A DNA stretch of 64,000 bases from the NCBI GenBank assembly GCA_016630955.3, contig CM049994.1, positions 1,736,001 to 1,800,000 of the forward strand. Reading direction: 5' to 3'. The DNA is from Didymella arachidicola. Taxonomy: Eukaryota > Ascomycota > Dothideomycetes > Pleosporales > Didymellaceae. The notes under the pieces were generated by a model. That model saw only the letters and a list, made by a program, of their open reading frames with translations, was not told the DNA's origin and did no database searches. Positions 1-10,389 of this stretch are shown here, in pieces. The translations under genes and the position numbers were made by a program. Within the stretch, counting starts at the first letter, position 1. The number at the start of each line of letters is the position of its first letter.

Positions 1-1561
1 TGCCGCTTGCTTGTGTTGAGGGGTTCTGTTGCTCTGCTGAGTCGACGCTTGTGCCTGCGTTAGTCCTCTTCTGTCCTCGTCCAGTCTGTGATCGGTTCCT
101 GGTGATCGGCGCCGGCTGCGTTGATGTAGGGCCCTGGGCCGGTCTGCTCCTTCGGACAGTAGCCGCCGGTGTCTCCAGTGGGATGTTGTTCCTTGGTGTC
201 TCCGCGACTGGGTGGTAGTATGGGCGTACGTCGTATGCAGCCCTTGCTTTTGCCCTCTCCTCCTTCCTGGTAGGGCACTGGTAGCTCCACGCTTCGTGTT
301 CGCCTCGGCAGGCGGCACACTTCCTAGGTACGTTCCAGTCGAGCTTAGACGGACAATCCCTGCTCTCATGTTGTTGCGCGCAGTAGCCACATGCGATTGT
401 TGCCTTGCACTGGGTTCCTATGTGGCCGTAGTGTTGGCACTTGAAGCACTGCTTCACTCGGCACTGTCGCTCGTATCGCTCGCACTGGAAGACCTCACCC
501 TGCCAGATGAGGCCCTTGTCGATGATCTTGTTGGCGTCCTCTGCCCTGCTGAACTCTATGATGACGCTGGAGGCGGCTTTCGTGGGTGCGTTGCGTGTCA
601 GCCACCCGACGTACCTGATCTCTGCCTGCGGGATGAATGGCTTGTTGTCCAGCAGTAGCTGATCCCTCGTCTCCTCAAACCTGTCCATGTCTATCGTGCT
701 GGTGCGCATGCCGTGGGCGATGATGCCGTAGGTTGTGATCCGCAAGGTGGCCCTGTTGCCGATGCGGTGGACCCAGTCGTCAGCGAACTGCTTTAGTGCT
801 TCTACTTCTTTGTTGGTTGCCGTTCTGATGCTAAGGTTGCCGCTTCTTAGCTAGTTTAAAGAGAGCACCTTAATGCTGTTAATATTTTCGTTTCCGCTTT
901 GCGCGATAGCGCGCTCTACATGCGCGTTAAGGTTGCGCGGGTTCATGGCCCGCAGGCTGAGCACTGTACTAGGGTCTCTGATGGTTACGACGACTTCACG
1001 CTGCGTCTGCATAGGAGCCATTCTAGGAACTTGTGTATTCGCTGTACTTGCTAGCGGTGCGCCCCTCGCCGCCATCGCAGCGTAGCTGAGCACGCCACCA
1101 GTCTGTGGTCCTGCGTTTTTGATCTGTCTTGCCATCTGCAGATTGGCCTTACCTACCTCTACCGCCTCCTTAGCTGCAGTCCTAGCTTCCTCTCTGTTCC
1201 TTATGTTTTGTTGTACGTTTGTGGCGATTGCGTGGACAGTATTGGCGGTGTTCTTTATTTCGGTCTTGAGTTCCTGCTTGACAGCATTAAGCATTCGCGT
1301 GGTGTTGTCGGAGGACGCCTTAGCCTCAGTTTGCAGGATGCTAAGCGCGTCGCACACCGTGCTGAGGTCAGGCGCGTGTTGCACTTTTAGTATAAACGTC
1401 AGCGTGCCGTGTATAATGACCTTGACGAGGTCTGCTGGCACAGGCTGGCTTTGCGTGCGATCGATACAGGCCAGCGCGTCCTGAAGGTAGGTGCTGAGGC
1501 GTGTAGCGTGCTCGCGGAATGGGGTGGGCCACGTGGGCTGCTGAGGCCACGGTGTCGCCAT
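1..1561 (-). pseudogene. LINE ORF1 (gag-like, zinc knuckles), truncated by window edge
   Basis: Minus-strand gag-like ORF1 of a non-LTR retrotransposon, Tad1-like by organisation. It starts with ATG at 1561. The first 236 codons are rich in Q, A and T, with a helical middle that is probably coiled coil. The frame then meets TAG at 851-853 and stays open to the window edge. After the stop it encodes an RRM-like stretch and retroviral-type knuckles: CFKCQHYGHIGTQC near 430-470, then CGYC and CAAC motifs near 320-400. ORF1 proteins of this type bind the element RNA. The single TAG could come from CAG by C-to-T change. The protein differs from the 553-aa ORF1 of LINE-A/B, so this is another family. 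ORF2 would lie left of the window. Confidence 0.8.
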
Positions 1562-2188
1562 GGCACGTCAGACGCAGTGGGCTGCTGCGGCTGGGTGCTG
1601 GCTAGTCAATTGGCGTCAAGAGCGACCGTTTGAGCACGAAATTACGAGTGAATTCCAAAAATCGAGTTCTCGCTATGTGTGGTGTTTTTTCGGACTACAC
1701 GTTCAGATATTGGATAGTAATATCAACGCTCTCCAAGAGCGGTCACGACGCTCTACTCGGCATGACTGGTGACACAGTTGTGTATCCTGAAGGCTACCGG
1801 ACATGCACTCGCTGCTTTCTTCGCTGTAGTTTGCTGTAGTTTGCTGTAGTTTGCTGTAGTACACAGTCCGAAACCGTTCATGGGTATAGTTCGTACAACA
1901 CAAGTCCGCGACTCAGCACCGGACTAGAATAGTGTCTCCATACTCTATATTTACTGGCCCTTACCATGCGTCTAGACCTGTTCTCTGCAGCACAAAAGGT
2001 GTCGCCCAGACGGGCTCTAATCAGGTTCATGTACTATACTATAGCATATACAGTCGGGTGCCAAAAGTCTGTTCGCACGGGCGCACGAGCCACTACACCA
2101 ACATTGCGAGCTTAACTTTAAAGTAGAATAACCCTACACAACGTAGACAAATTTAGACAATTTAAGTAATAAATAAATCGCAATACAC
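1562..2188. other. Non-coding stretch, probable LINE 5' UTR and Tc1 flank
   Basis: No convincing gene. The part next to 1561 is probably the 5' UTR of the minus-strand LINE. A possible Tc1 terminal sequence begins near 2050 (CAGTCGGGTGCCAAAAGTC), but I found no inverted partner to the right of the transposase, so the element ends are unresolved. Confidence 0.4.
1821..1860. repeat. 10-bp tandem repeat (x4)
   Basis: Four consecutive copies of a 10-bp unit close to TTGCTGTAGT; the first copy differs at its second base. It lies in the presumed LINE 5' region. Confidence 0.85.
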
Positions 2189-3304
2189 TTAATATCGAGT
2201 CTGATATCCATTTGCTTGTCTTACAGCGTCTAGGCGTCGTGGCATTGACGTAATCAGTCGGCGGATAAGTGAGTCGGGTATTGCAGCCCATGCCTCGTGC
2301 AAACCCAATTCAAATGCCTCCCAGTTAGCTTGAGAGCCACTTATATAGTCAAACTTGGGGTGAAGCTTATGAAGCTTCTGCTTGAGCGCCCACCAGAGGT
2401 GTTCAATTGGGTTAAGGTCTGGAGAATATGGTGGCCAGTCAACTGTGGCAACCCCGTGAATCTCTAACCATTCCGTACAGGCACGCGCAGTATGGATAGG
2501 TGCGTTATCCTGCATAAACCACTCGCCGGGCCTGTAGTAGGGCAGGAGCCCTTCTTCCAATGCCCACAGGTAGCTTTGAGCCGTATACCCACGCCGTGCA
2601 GCTGCCTCGACCCTAGTCATAATCACTAGAGGACTACGCCAAACTCGACCCCCCGGAGTCAACGATATCGACGCCCACACCATACGAGCAGGTTGGCGAG
2701 CAGTATTCACCTCCTCCACCATCTCGTGAGACCATTTCTCCTCTGGTAATCGCCATACCCATGTGGTGTTGTGGCCAGATCCACGAGCAACGCTGCACTC
2801 GTCGCTAAACCTAAAGACTTGCCTGCCCCAGTTGAACCCCTGCCACGCATGAGCAAGAGCTAGACGAGATTTAGCTGTAAGCGTACTGATTTTTGGTCTA
2901 CGCTTTGCTCTGAACTTGCGTAGGCCTTCATTGGCTAAGGCGCGTTGAACAGTACGGCGTGATACTCGTGGGTGGGTGGCCCCGACGTCTCGTAGGCCGG
3001 CTTCCTCCATGAGCTTGGAGTACTCTATTTGAGGGTTTTTGCGAGCACAACGTCGTAGCCGGCGATGATCTCTACTAGTCAAAGTAGGTGGCCGGCCTGT
3101 TCTTGCTAGCGACGTGGTGCTGGAGGTGGCTTTCCATCGAGCAACTGTTTTCTGCACGCAGCGTTGGGTGCAGGAAAGTGCTTCTGCAACTTTAGACGTT
3201 GACACACTAGCTTCAACCTGCGCTAAGCAATAGACTCGCTGCGCCTCTGATAATTCACCCCCGCGCATACGATTGCCCGAAATTTCAGTGCCAAAAGACC
3301 TCAT
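2189..3304 (-). CDS. Tc1/mariner transposase (DD34E)
   Basis: Intact 371-aa transposase of the Tc1 branch, a cut-and-paste enzyme that inserts at TA. The N-terminus holds two helix-turn-helix segments (about residues 18-60 and 75-130), joined by a TGRPP linker like an AT-hook/GRPR motif. The DDE_3 catalytic core follows: D168 in SDEC, D266 in QDNAPIH, and E301 in SPDLNPIEHLW, with 34 residues between the last two. The length is normal for the family and no stop or frameshift is visible. The right flank is only about 55 bp before Fot1-1 begins, and terminal repeats were not identified. Activity therefore cannot be judged, although the coding part looks functional. Confidence 0.85.
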   Translation of the reverse strand: MRSFGTEISGNRMRGGELSEAQRVYCLAQVEASVSTSKVAEALSCTQRCVQKTVARWKATSSTTSLARTGRPPTLTSRDHRRLRRCARKNPQIEYSKLMEEAGLRDVGATHPRVSRRTVQRALANEGLRKFRAKRRPKISTLTAKSRLALAHAWQGFNWGRQVFRFSDECSVARGSGHNTTWVWRLPEEKWSHEMVEEVNTARQPARMVWASISLTPGGRVWRSPLVIMTRVEAAARRGYTAQSYLWALEEGLLPYYRPGEWFMQDNAPIHTARACTEWLEIHGVATVDWPPYSPDLNPIEHLWWALKQKLHKLHPKFDYISGSQANWEAFELGLHEAWAAIPDSLIRRLITSMPRRLDAVRQANGYQTRY

Positions 3305-3359
3305 CTAGATGGAGTATTATAGTGTTAAAGAAGGTGCTGCTCTAGAGGATTGTGGGGTA

Positions 3360-5459
3360 CCGAGTCCGTGCGCGTGACGCCCACCATCGCGTAACGCCCC
3401 GCTAAGCAAATCGCACCCCATCTTCAACACCCCATAGCTCAGTCAATATGGACTCAATTCAAGAAGCGGCTACAGAATTCGATTTGCGCAATCATAAAGA
3501 ACAACTTTCATACACAAAGTTTGCTAAAGCAAAGGGAGTTGATCGGTCTACGTTAGCGCGGAGGCACAAAGGGGTTTCAACTTCTAGGGAGGTCAAAGCA
3601 GTTAACCAACGGAAACTCAACAACACTGAAGAACAAGAGCTTATTAAGCTTATTAATAAGCTTACTGAGGACGGATTCCCTCCTAACAGGCTTCAAATCC
3701 GAAATTACGCGTCTAAAGTAGCTGGTAGCAGCGTCTCTGATAGCTGGGTTACTCGCTTCCTCCACCGTCACACAGCTGAACTGGTCACCAAATGGGCAAC
3801 AGGGAAGGATCGCAATCGCCACCAAGCTGACTCAGGGGCTTCTTTTGAGGCCTACTTCACACTTCTACACAGCAAGATAGCTGAGTACAGCATTGAGCCT
3901 CAGCACATGTACAATATGGATGAGAAGGGCTTCATGATCGGGGTACTTGAACGTGCAAAACGAGTGTTCTCCCGGCCACTGTGGGACAGCAAGCAAGTCA
4001 GAGGTACTCTCCAAGACGGCTCACGGGAGTGGATCACGCTTATTGCTTGCATAAGTGCCTCAGGGGAAGCCCTGCCAGCAAGCCTCATATACCCAGCAGC
4101 CAATCAAGCTATATACTCAGGCTGGGTGGAGGATATCAAGCCAGGGGAACACTCAGTCTTTGTCAGCTCATCTAGTACAGGCTGGAGCAACAACGAGATA
4201 GCTCTTGCCTGGCTTGAACAGGTGTTCGATCGCGCTACTAAGGCCACAGCACGGAGAAAGTATCGTCTTTTGATACTTGACGGCCACGGGAGCCACGTTA
4301 CCCCTGACTTTATTGAGTACGCCAACCAACGCAAGATACTCGTGATGATCCTTCCCCCTCACTCAACACACAGGCTCCAGCCACTGGACGTTTGCCTGTT
4401 CTCACCTCTGGCACGAGCATACTCAAATGAGCTTACGCAGTTCCTCCAAAGCAGTCAGGGGACCTCTCCAGTCACTAAATCAAACTTCTTACACCTGTTC
4501 TGGGCGGCGTGGCAGAGCTCATTTCAGGAGTCAACAATCGTCAACTCCTTTGCAGCCACAGGGATATGGCCCCCTGACGCCTCTGCTGTACTCAAACAAG
4601 TCAACAACACTTATACAGACAAAGAAGAACAATCAGGAGCTCTTAGACCAACAGACTGGAGGCGTATAAGGCAGGTACTTAAGGATCATGTGAAGGAACC
4701 TGACAGTGAGGCAGTGCGGGAGCTGACAGGGGCAATTCACTCTCTTACTGCCCAGGTTGAGCTGCTTACTGAGCAGAACAAAGGCCTGCAGGAGTCTCTT
4801 GCACACAGGAAGAAGCACAATAAGAAGAGTAAGCCCCTGAGTCTCCAACAGCGGAAGGAGTACCAAAGTCAACCTGTATTTTGGTCTCCTCGGAAGGTCA
4901 GAGAGGCACACTATCGTCGGAAGATCAATGAGCAAGAACAGGAGGAGCAGCATCTTCAAAAGCTACGTCAGAAGCAAGAGCAAGTAGCAATTAAGCTTCA
5001 GAGAGCAAGAGAGGCTCAGGAGAAGCGTACAGAGCGTGAGAGAGCTAAGGAGGTGAGGGTGCAGGAGAAGGCTAAGAAGGCAGCTGAAGCGCAGCGTCAA
5101 AGGGACGCTCGTCAAGCTACTACTGCTATCCAATTATCCCAAAAGGGTAAGCGTAAAGCCTTAAAAGCTACCTCAGGTAGCAATAAGCGTCAGAAACAAG
5201 CTGGTGATGCTGGTGGTGCGAAAGAAGCCCCTGAGGCACCCTCAGCTCCTCCACCAGTCACTACTCGCCGCGGACGCAACGTTAGGCTTCCAAGTAAATA
5301 CAAGTAGCACAAGTAGTTCACATAGGTCTATTTACTACTCTACTACAATATTATACAATATTTGCTGTTGTTGGTGGCTCAGTAACCTTATTTTTCAACA
5401 AGTCGATAGGATCTCAGCGGGGCGTTACGCGATGGTGGGTGTCACGCGCACGGACTCGG
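3360..5459 (+). mobile_element. Fot1-1: complete Fot1/pogo element
   Basis: Complete 2100-bp element. The 44-bp terminal inverted repeats at 3360-3403 and 5416-5459 differ at one position. TA target duplications lie at 3358-3359 and 5460-5461. Each TIR contains two similar GTRACGCC motifs about 18 bp apart, probably transposase binding sites. The element carries one intact transposase gene and no RIP damage. Confidence 0.95.
3448..5307 (+). CDS. Fot1/pogo transposase (DD35D)
   Basis: Intact 619-aa pogo-superfamily transposase that excises and integrates Fot1-1 at TA. An N-terminal psq-type HTH (about residues 10-50) is followed by a CENP-B/Tc5-type DNA-binding domain (about 60-130) and a DDE_1 core. 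Catalytic residues are D158 in YNMDEKGF, D278 in LILDGHGSH and D314 in LQPLDV, with 35 residues between the last two. The C-terminal 200 residues are a long basic coiled coil rich in K, R, E and Q, ending in a serine/proline/basic tail. It lacks the CCHC knuckle of the shorter Fot1 group here. ATG at 3448 is the first in-frame start inside the TIR. With near-perfect TIRs, this is the best candidate in the window for an active DNA transposon. Confidence 0.93.
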   Translation: MDSIQEAATEFDLRNHKEQLSYTKFAKAKGVDRSTLARRHKGVSTSREVKAVNQRKLNNTEEQELIKLINKLTEDGFPPNRLQIRNYASKVAGSSVSDSWVTRFLHRHTAELVTKWATGKDRNRHQADSGASFEAYFTLLHSKIAEYSIEPQHMYNMDEKGFMIGVLERAKRVFSRPLWDSKQVRGTLQDGSREWITLIACISASGEALPASLIYPAANQAIYSGWVEDIKPGEHSVFVSSSSTGWSNNEIALAWLEQVFDRATKATARRKYRLLILDGHGSHVTPDFIEYANQRKILVMILPPHSTHRLQPLDVCLFSPLARAYSNELTQFLQSSQGTSPVTKSNFLHLFWAAWQSSFQESTIVNSFAATGIWPPDASAVLKQVNNTYTDKEEQSGALRPTDWRRIRQVLKDHVKEPDSEAVRELTGAIHSLTAQVELLTEQNKGLQESLAHRKKHNKKSKPLSLQQRKEYQSQPVFWSPRKVREAHYRRKINEQEQEEQHLQKLRQKQEQVAIKLQRAREAQEKRTERERAKEVRVQEKAKKAAEAQRQRDARQATTAIQLSQKGKRKALKATSGSNKRQKQAGDAGGAKEAPEAPSAPPPVTTRRGRNVRLPSKYK

Positions 5460-5468
5460 TATGGGTTG

Positions 5469-5773
5469 TTTTCGAAATAATGAACCCACCCCGTAACATA
5501 CTAGAAAGAGGCTATGTATGCCTATACATCGCATAGAGACATGAGGGCTTATAAATAGCCCTAGGTAAGGTATAGAATACTATATATATCCTAATGATTA
5601 AGAGCATATAAGTCCATCTACTATGTAGCTGTGTGTAATAGGGGTATACAGAAGAGAGCTTTGATGTTCGTGTGTTCTTAGCATACAGACTATAATATAC
5701 GCACGTAGTATAGGATATACGCCTAGAAACCCTGGATTTCGGCTCTCACGTGGTGGGTTCAACATTTCGAAAA
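5469..5773. mobile_element. MITE-like element with degenerate inverted ends
   Basis: The two ends form an imperfect inverted repeat: TTTTCGAAAT followed by TGAACCCACC near 5469-5490, and its complement at about 5751-5773. Similarity continues weakly inward (GGCTATGTATGCCTAT against GGCGTATATCCTAT). It is about 305 bp, AT-rich and non-coding. It replaces the 3' end of the HET gene, whose stop codon lies inside it. No clear TSD was found. Confidence 0.6.
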
Positions 5774-7223
5774 TCATAATAGTTATGGCCCGTGCGTTTC
5801 GGGCGAACGAAAGTAGACCACCAGGCAGTGTACATTCCCAAATGCCGGCTAGATGCCTTCCAAAGATTCCTGGCATATCAATCTGCTTTGCGATTGAGGA
5901 CAGAGCGGGAGGTCGGTCGCTTGTGCATGTTATACGCCGTAGGCTGTACTGAGTAGAGACTGTCTGCCAGAAACTAAGCTTCTCTTCGGCATTACCCCAT
6001 CGGACGATGCGTGCATACTCCGTCTTCAGGCTCTTTCCCATGCCGAACTGACCACTTGTCTCGGGGTTATTGAGGTCGCCACATTCGCAGTCCACAGATG
6101 ACCTGCACTCCCATATGAGTTCTTTACATGTGAAATGGACTATACGTCTCGCAAGTAAGCGCTCTTGCAACGCCCAAGCGCGCTCGAGCAAAGGCAAGTC
6201 ACCCGCCTCCCATATATCATGGTGTCTCTTCTCGAACACTGCAGCTTTGAGCTTTTCTCCTCCAGAGGATACCAAATCAAACATGTGGTGTAGTTCTCGT
6301 CTATACAACCCGCCGTCTCCGTCTTTGGCGGATGCAGCGGCGACAACAAGATACGCTCCTCCAAAAATGTCGCCCATCTTCGGTAGTTCCAGCCTCTTCT
6401 CATCATCATCGTCCTGGATGATGCAAAACGAGTCAATCCACAAGTACTGGACGCCAAGTGTACGGCTGAAGTGTACAGCATCACGGAACGTTTTTGTCAA
6501 TCCTACCACTGGTATCCCAGCAGACATGTACAACAGCACATCGGCTTGTTTGGTCTGGGGCACTCCCCCTGTTCGGGGTAGTCCAGCAGCAGGTGTGCCC
6601 CAACAATGGCTAAGAGCTATGTACCTCTCATTTTCCATGATGGTATCCTGTCGAAGCAGCCTTATATCTTCTTCTTCGCCCTCGACTATCTTCAACAACC
6701 GCTTCGGCTTGAGAAGTGGTTTTTCCAATATTTCGGACTCTCCACAGTCTCCATGGTGTAGGTCGCAGTCCGAGATCCGTTTTCGAATGTAGGCGATGCT
6801 CTGAGAATCAGTAGCGTTTGACGGCACCGCTCTTGCTTTGGCGAAGAAAGGCCATATTGGCATGTGGTCTCGCTGGATTGTCGTTAGTGCGTCGCCGATC
6901 AGAATTCATGTTGGACTTACGTCTACAGTTATCTCAACCGGGAGTTTTTCGCATGTCCCGCAGCTCCTACGCCAATTCACGCTTGTAATCACCAAGCTTC
7001 CGCCACAAATTTTCTTCGCAATCTCCATGGAGACTGCATCCGCATTTCCTTGAGCCTGCCCGTCCCATCGGTATTTGAAAGCCTCAATCGACTTACAGAG
7101 AAGCTGACATCGGAGACAACCCGACGAGGAAGCCTTGCGAAGTGTATCTAACGGAATTGAAAGATGGTGTACGCGTTCAATGACGCAGACATGGCATGGA
7201 CGCCTTCTGGTGATCAACCTCAT
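5598..7223 (-). CDS. HET-domain (heterokaryon incompatibility) protein, 3'-truncated
   Basis: Two-exon gene. Exon 1 is 7223-6921 (101 aa, with CHVC and CLRCQLLC cysteines). The intron is 6920-6873, 48 nt, with GTAAGT, a CACTAAC branch site and CAG, phase 0. Exon 2 is 6872-5598. Hallmark HET motifs are visible: YIALSHCWG, then TFRDAVHFSRTLGVQYLWIDSFCI split by acidic residues, and later RAWALQERLL with CKELIWEC. HET proteins trigger cell death when genetically different hyphae fuse. The usual downstream W-S-W-A-S region is missing. After about IWECTLPGGLLSFARNAR the frame runs into the MITE-like element at about 5773, and the last 55 or so residues are encoded by it. The gene is probably a 3'-truncated remnant, though it could still be expressed. 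Confidence 0.85.
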
Positions 7224-7802
7224 CTTGTGTTGATGCTTGAAGTCCAGTGTGCGAGGACAATTCGAAATGAAGCCTATCGGCTTACATTACGCTGCTGCCT
7301 GGTTGTGCGTTGGCTTTGTATATGCAGGTAAATCTTTGCTGATCCAATCACGTACCATATCCGTACACCCAACGCGTGAATTGGCGCAGTGCGCCGTGCC
7401 ACCCGAATACGCACTTGTAGAAATGAGGCTGTACAGCCACATAAAAGAACTGTCGTTGTTGATTACCCCGCACGTGCTGATTGCCCTCCACTATGCTCAG
7501 CGCATTAGGCGCGCGGTCCGGATTTGAACGCTGGCGGCACCGGGGGATCGCAAGACACTATAAGAAACGCGAATCAGACAAGATTCTGCAGTAGGATGAT
7601 CAGCTTCCTATTCGATGCTCGAATCGATACGTCTTAGCGCGCAACGAAGGCGTCCCTCTTCCTTTTCGGATTTAGTGTCAGCGACATGCCAGCGCATTCG
7701 TCTCGGCAACGGTAGACCTTGATTAATGGAACATCCCTTACTGAGCGGGTTTTGCCATCAGATCGTACCAACCCGGATCCTCATTCTGACCCTTCTACTT
7801 AC
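7224..7802. other. Intergenic, nothing recognised
   Basis: Ordinary base composition, presumably the 5' region of the HET gene. No coding signal or repeat that I can support. Confidence 0.5.
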
Positions 7803-8033
7803 ATGGCTCTTGCTTGCTTCATCTGTGATCGGATGCGAACGCGCAATCCCGACAGACATGGAGACCTGGTATCGAAAGGGCCGATCACGATCTGTCTTCT
7901 CTGCAATCGACAGTTTTGCGAAACTCACAAAGGCGAGCCAGATACAGTTTGTGAGATCAATCATGAGACGTACTTCAGGAAGCATCCAACCCTGGACGAT
8001 ATCTATCCAACGCTAGCGGCTAGACATGAGGCT
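7803..8033 (+). CDS. Small Cys/His-rich protein, first exon (hypothetical)
   Basis: From ATG 7803 an open frame of about 77 codons has strong coding character. It contains CFIC near the start, then CLLCNRQFCETHK and, further on, CEINHETYFRKHP. The C-x2-C ... C-x2-C-x4-C-x2-H spacing resembles a small B-box or treble-clef zinc site; the function is unknown. The frame passes GTAGGT at about 8034, a plausible donor, and beyond it the translation loses coding character. I call only this exon and could not place the next one with confidence. It may be a gene fragment. An upstream in-frame ATG at 7719 exists but adds low-quality sequence. Confidence 0.45.
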
Positions 8034-8735
8034 GTAGGTTTTTCACGTGTTCAGCATTCAGTGTCTTATATTTACCTATGTCATAGGTCGTCTCCAGTGG
8101 TTTCGACGAGTCAGCTTAAAGGAAGGAGTGCGGTCATTCATGGTTACACAAGAGTCACGGTCGGATAGATGAATCGAGTGGAATACACGACGATCTTGTT
8201 TTGACTGCAGTGTGCTAGACTCACCGCTGTAGTTGTATGAATTATGCTATTGTGACTTCGCTCGTGAAATTGCCGGCTGAGATCGAGTAGTCTAACAAGG
8301 GATGTACATCGGCATGTAAGTTGTTTTGCGTACAGCGACTAAAGAGATGACAGGCAGTAAATTCGGCACACATTTGCCGCGCATCGAGAAAATGCGTCCT
8401 GTCCTCCAACCACGGATCCTTTGTGAGTTGTCGATAACAAAGTCATTACCGTATAGTATAGGCTGTCCAGAATCACTATGTCCGCAAGCAAACGATGTAA
8501 AGCAGCAAGGTCGCAAGGATGTTTGAAAAAGCTCCGTTCTAGACGCCATCACCCTGGTACTGAAACACGAAGGTCGTTAGCCGGTAGCGCGGCATTCTGT
8601 GCGCCTGTTGTGACACCAAGTCCTACACATCCAGAGCTCGCGTGTCCTGGCATGACCTCGGCTCCCCAGCCGCACCCACAGTGCACTGAGAGCCAAGGCA
8701 TCGAGTATCAAGTCACGCAGTGCTGGCTGTGAGCG
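8034..8735. other. No clear gene; possible intron or decayed exons
   Basis: Short frames only. This stretch may hold introns or decayed exons connecting the Cys-rich exon at 7803 with the coding-like exons from 8736, but no joined model is supported. Confidence 0.3.
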
Positions 8736-9464
8736 ATGTTCGGGCAGCTGTGTACCTCCCGAGGGCTGATGGATCGTTTGACCGGAGACTCCATATCACG
8801 CTTATGTCCGATCCGCATTGTCAAGGACCTCGAGACCGCACTCGGAGGGTTCTCTCCAGCCGCTCTTGATACGCACGGCGATGGTGTGGTAAGTCTCGCT
8901 AGATGTCTCATTCCATGTTGTCTATACTTTCGTTTCTACGTGTACGTCTGTTGCGCATGCCTTTCCTTGCGAACTTCCTGTGTATGAGTGGCATAGTCTG
9001 CTTGCCGGTTTGCCCCTTGCTGTTCGCTGTCATGCCCAACTCCCGACTGACGTAGCCGCCAGGCCAAACAGCTCTTTGATATCGCTTGCTGCTTAATTGA
9101 TGCCGCAGCTCACCAGCGCTTTCCGCAGCATGCTAGCTCGCCCGGCGTAGGCAAGTGTGTGTTTCGCCTGCTGGCACTTATTCAGAGCCTTCGTGACGGG
9201 GAGTCTCGATACGTGTCGCTCCTCCGTGCCAAGCTGCAAGAAGCTCTGCCTGGCGCACTCGCTCTCTGGCCGTCAGGTCCAGTGCAAGGCTCTGTCATGC
9301 CTCTGTATGGCTTCGAAAGTGTGCGCGACATTCGCTGGACAGAGCTGGGAAGTAACATTCCAACTTTGTCGATGCCAGTCGCGCCTGCCTCGACGCGGCG
9401 AGGCGATGGTAAAGCGAGGATTAAATACTCTCACCCACTCCACGAGCAGAGCGGACATCAATAA
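8736..9464 (+). CDS. Hypothetical two-exon gene (fragment)
   Basis: Two coding-like segments join in frame across a good intron. The first is 8736-8888, ending in HGDGV. The intron is 8889-9062 with GTAAGT and GCCAG, phase 0. The second is 9063-9464, beginning AKQLFDIACCLIDAAAHQ. The second segment has an amphipathic helical pattern up to about LRAKLQEALPG; its last 60 residues look less like protein. A stop codon precedes ATG 8736 in frame, so the true start may lie in an earlier exon. The helical, domainless appearance would fit the C-terminal part of a fungal transcription factor, but I do not recognise the family. AATAAA follows the stop. Confidence 0.35.
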
Positions 9465-10056
9465 AGATAAGTAGGTGTGATAGAGGAGCACCGCAGAGCG
9501 CTGATCTGATTTCTCGCCGCACAACACCAGACTCCCCTTAGATCGTTTCATTCCTCTGAACCAAAGGTTCTTGAACGATCTAGTGGACCGGGCACGTCGG
9601 TTTGCTCGAGAGATCATGACGCGATCGGCGCGACCGAGAGAACGCAAACGAGACGCTCCGGCCTAGGCGACTTGTCGGCGAACCTCTGGCGCATATGGAG
9701 TCGGTTTTGCACCTTTATAGCAGCGTTGTTGCGGGGACGGTGTGTATCAGGACAGGTCGATGTTGGTCTATCAAACGTGTTCATAAGGTGGGCTTTCAGA
9801 CGCGTTACCATTGCAAGAATAGAGGCTTGAGTAGTGCTTTACATTGCGGTGCCATCTAAGACATGCTATCGAACGTGCTAAGGTTCACCAACCCCAGCCG
9901 TTCTTTAAGTGAGCCTGCTGGCAAGGTAACCCTTGACGACACACCCCTGAAAATAGGTGAAGCGGTCTGTCTGCGCCAATAGTGAAGGCGCGACACTTGG
10001 CTGCCTAAAACCTCTCATACCTGCAAGATGCCTTCGTACTTGAGGGCTTGGATAGC
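9465..10056. other. Intergenic, nothing recognised
   Basis: No supported gene or repeat. Confidence 0.4.
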
Positions 10057-10389
10057 CTAGTTCGTCCACTCTTGACAGCGCCGAAGAGGTTTGCTCGGGT
10101 TGATGCGCTTCGGTCCATTGAACTGCTTCGGTGGGGGCGGTATCTTCTCGATGACAGACTGGACGCGAGCAAAGTCTGCTTCGGAGACAGTACCAATGCG
10201 GGACTTTGCGACAAAAGAGGCCGAGTCCTCGGACTTCTTGGCTGCCTTGTGACCGAACGACATGCCTCTCTGGATATCCCCTGTTACCTGGAAGATGTAT
10301 CCAGAGAGGTCGCTGTTCGTCTCAACGAAGATTGCATGGTGATCTCGTGGCGCTCCAACGTAGGAGACCAGGTAAGCAGAATGAGGCAT
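10057..10389 (-). CDS. Fungal protein of unknown function (DUF6914-like), C-terminus cut by TAG
   Basis: 110-aa frame starting MPHSAYLVSYVGAPRDHHAIFVE. It resembles a widespread small fungal family (I believe DUF6914, from memory) marked by the conserved start, a GYIFQVTGDIQRGMSF segment, a K-S-x-x-G-T-V segment and a P-L-R-R-C-Q-E-W motif near the end. The frame stops at TAG 10057-10059 just after EWTN. The following codons stay open and read AIQALKYEGILQV before the next stop, as expected for the native C-terminus, so the TAG looks like a late nonsense mutation. The protein may retain its fold. Its biochemical role is unknown. Confidence 0.6.
   Translation of the reverse strand: MPHSAYLVSYVGAPRDHHAIFVETNSDLSGYIFQVTGDIQRGMSFGHKAAKKSEDSASFVAKSRIGTVSEADFARVQSVIEKIPPPPKQFNGPKRINPSKPLRRCQEWTN

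Noticed and set aside
212..658. Plus-strand open frame at the left edge
   Set aside because: It is the shadow of the LINE ORF1 zinc-knuckle region on the minus strand.
2049..2075. Possible Tc1 left terminal repeat (CAGTCGGGTGCCAAAAG)
   Set aside because: No inverted copy on the right of the transposase; a similar GTGCCAAAAG near 3288 is in direct orientation and inside the coding region.
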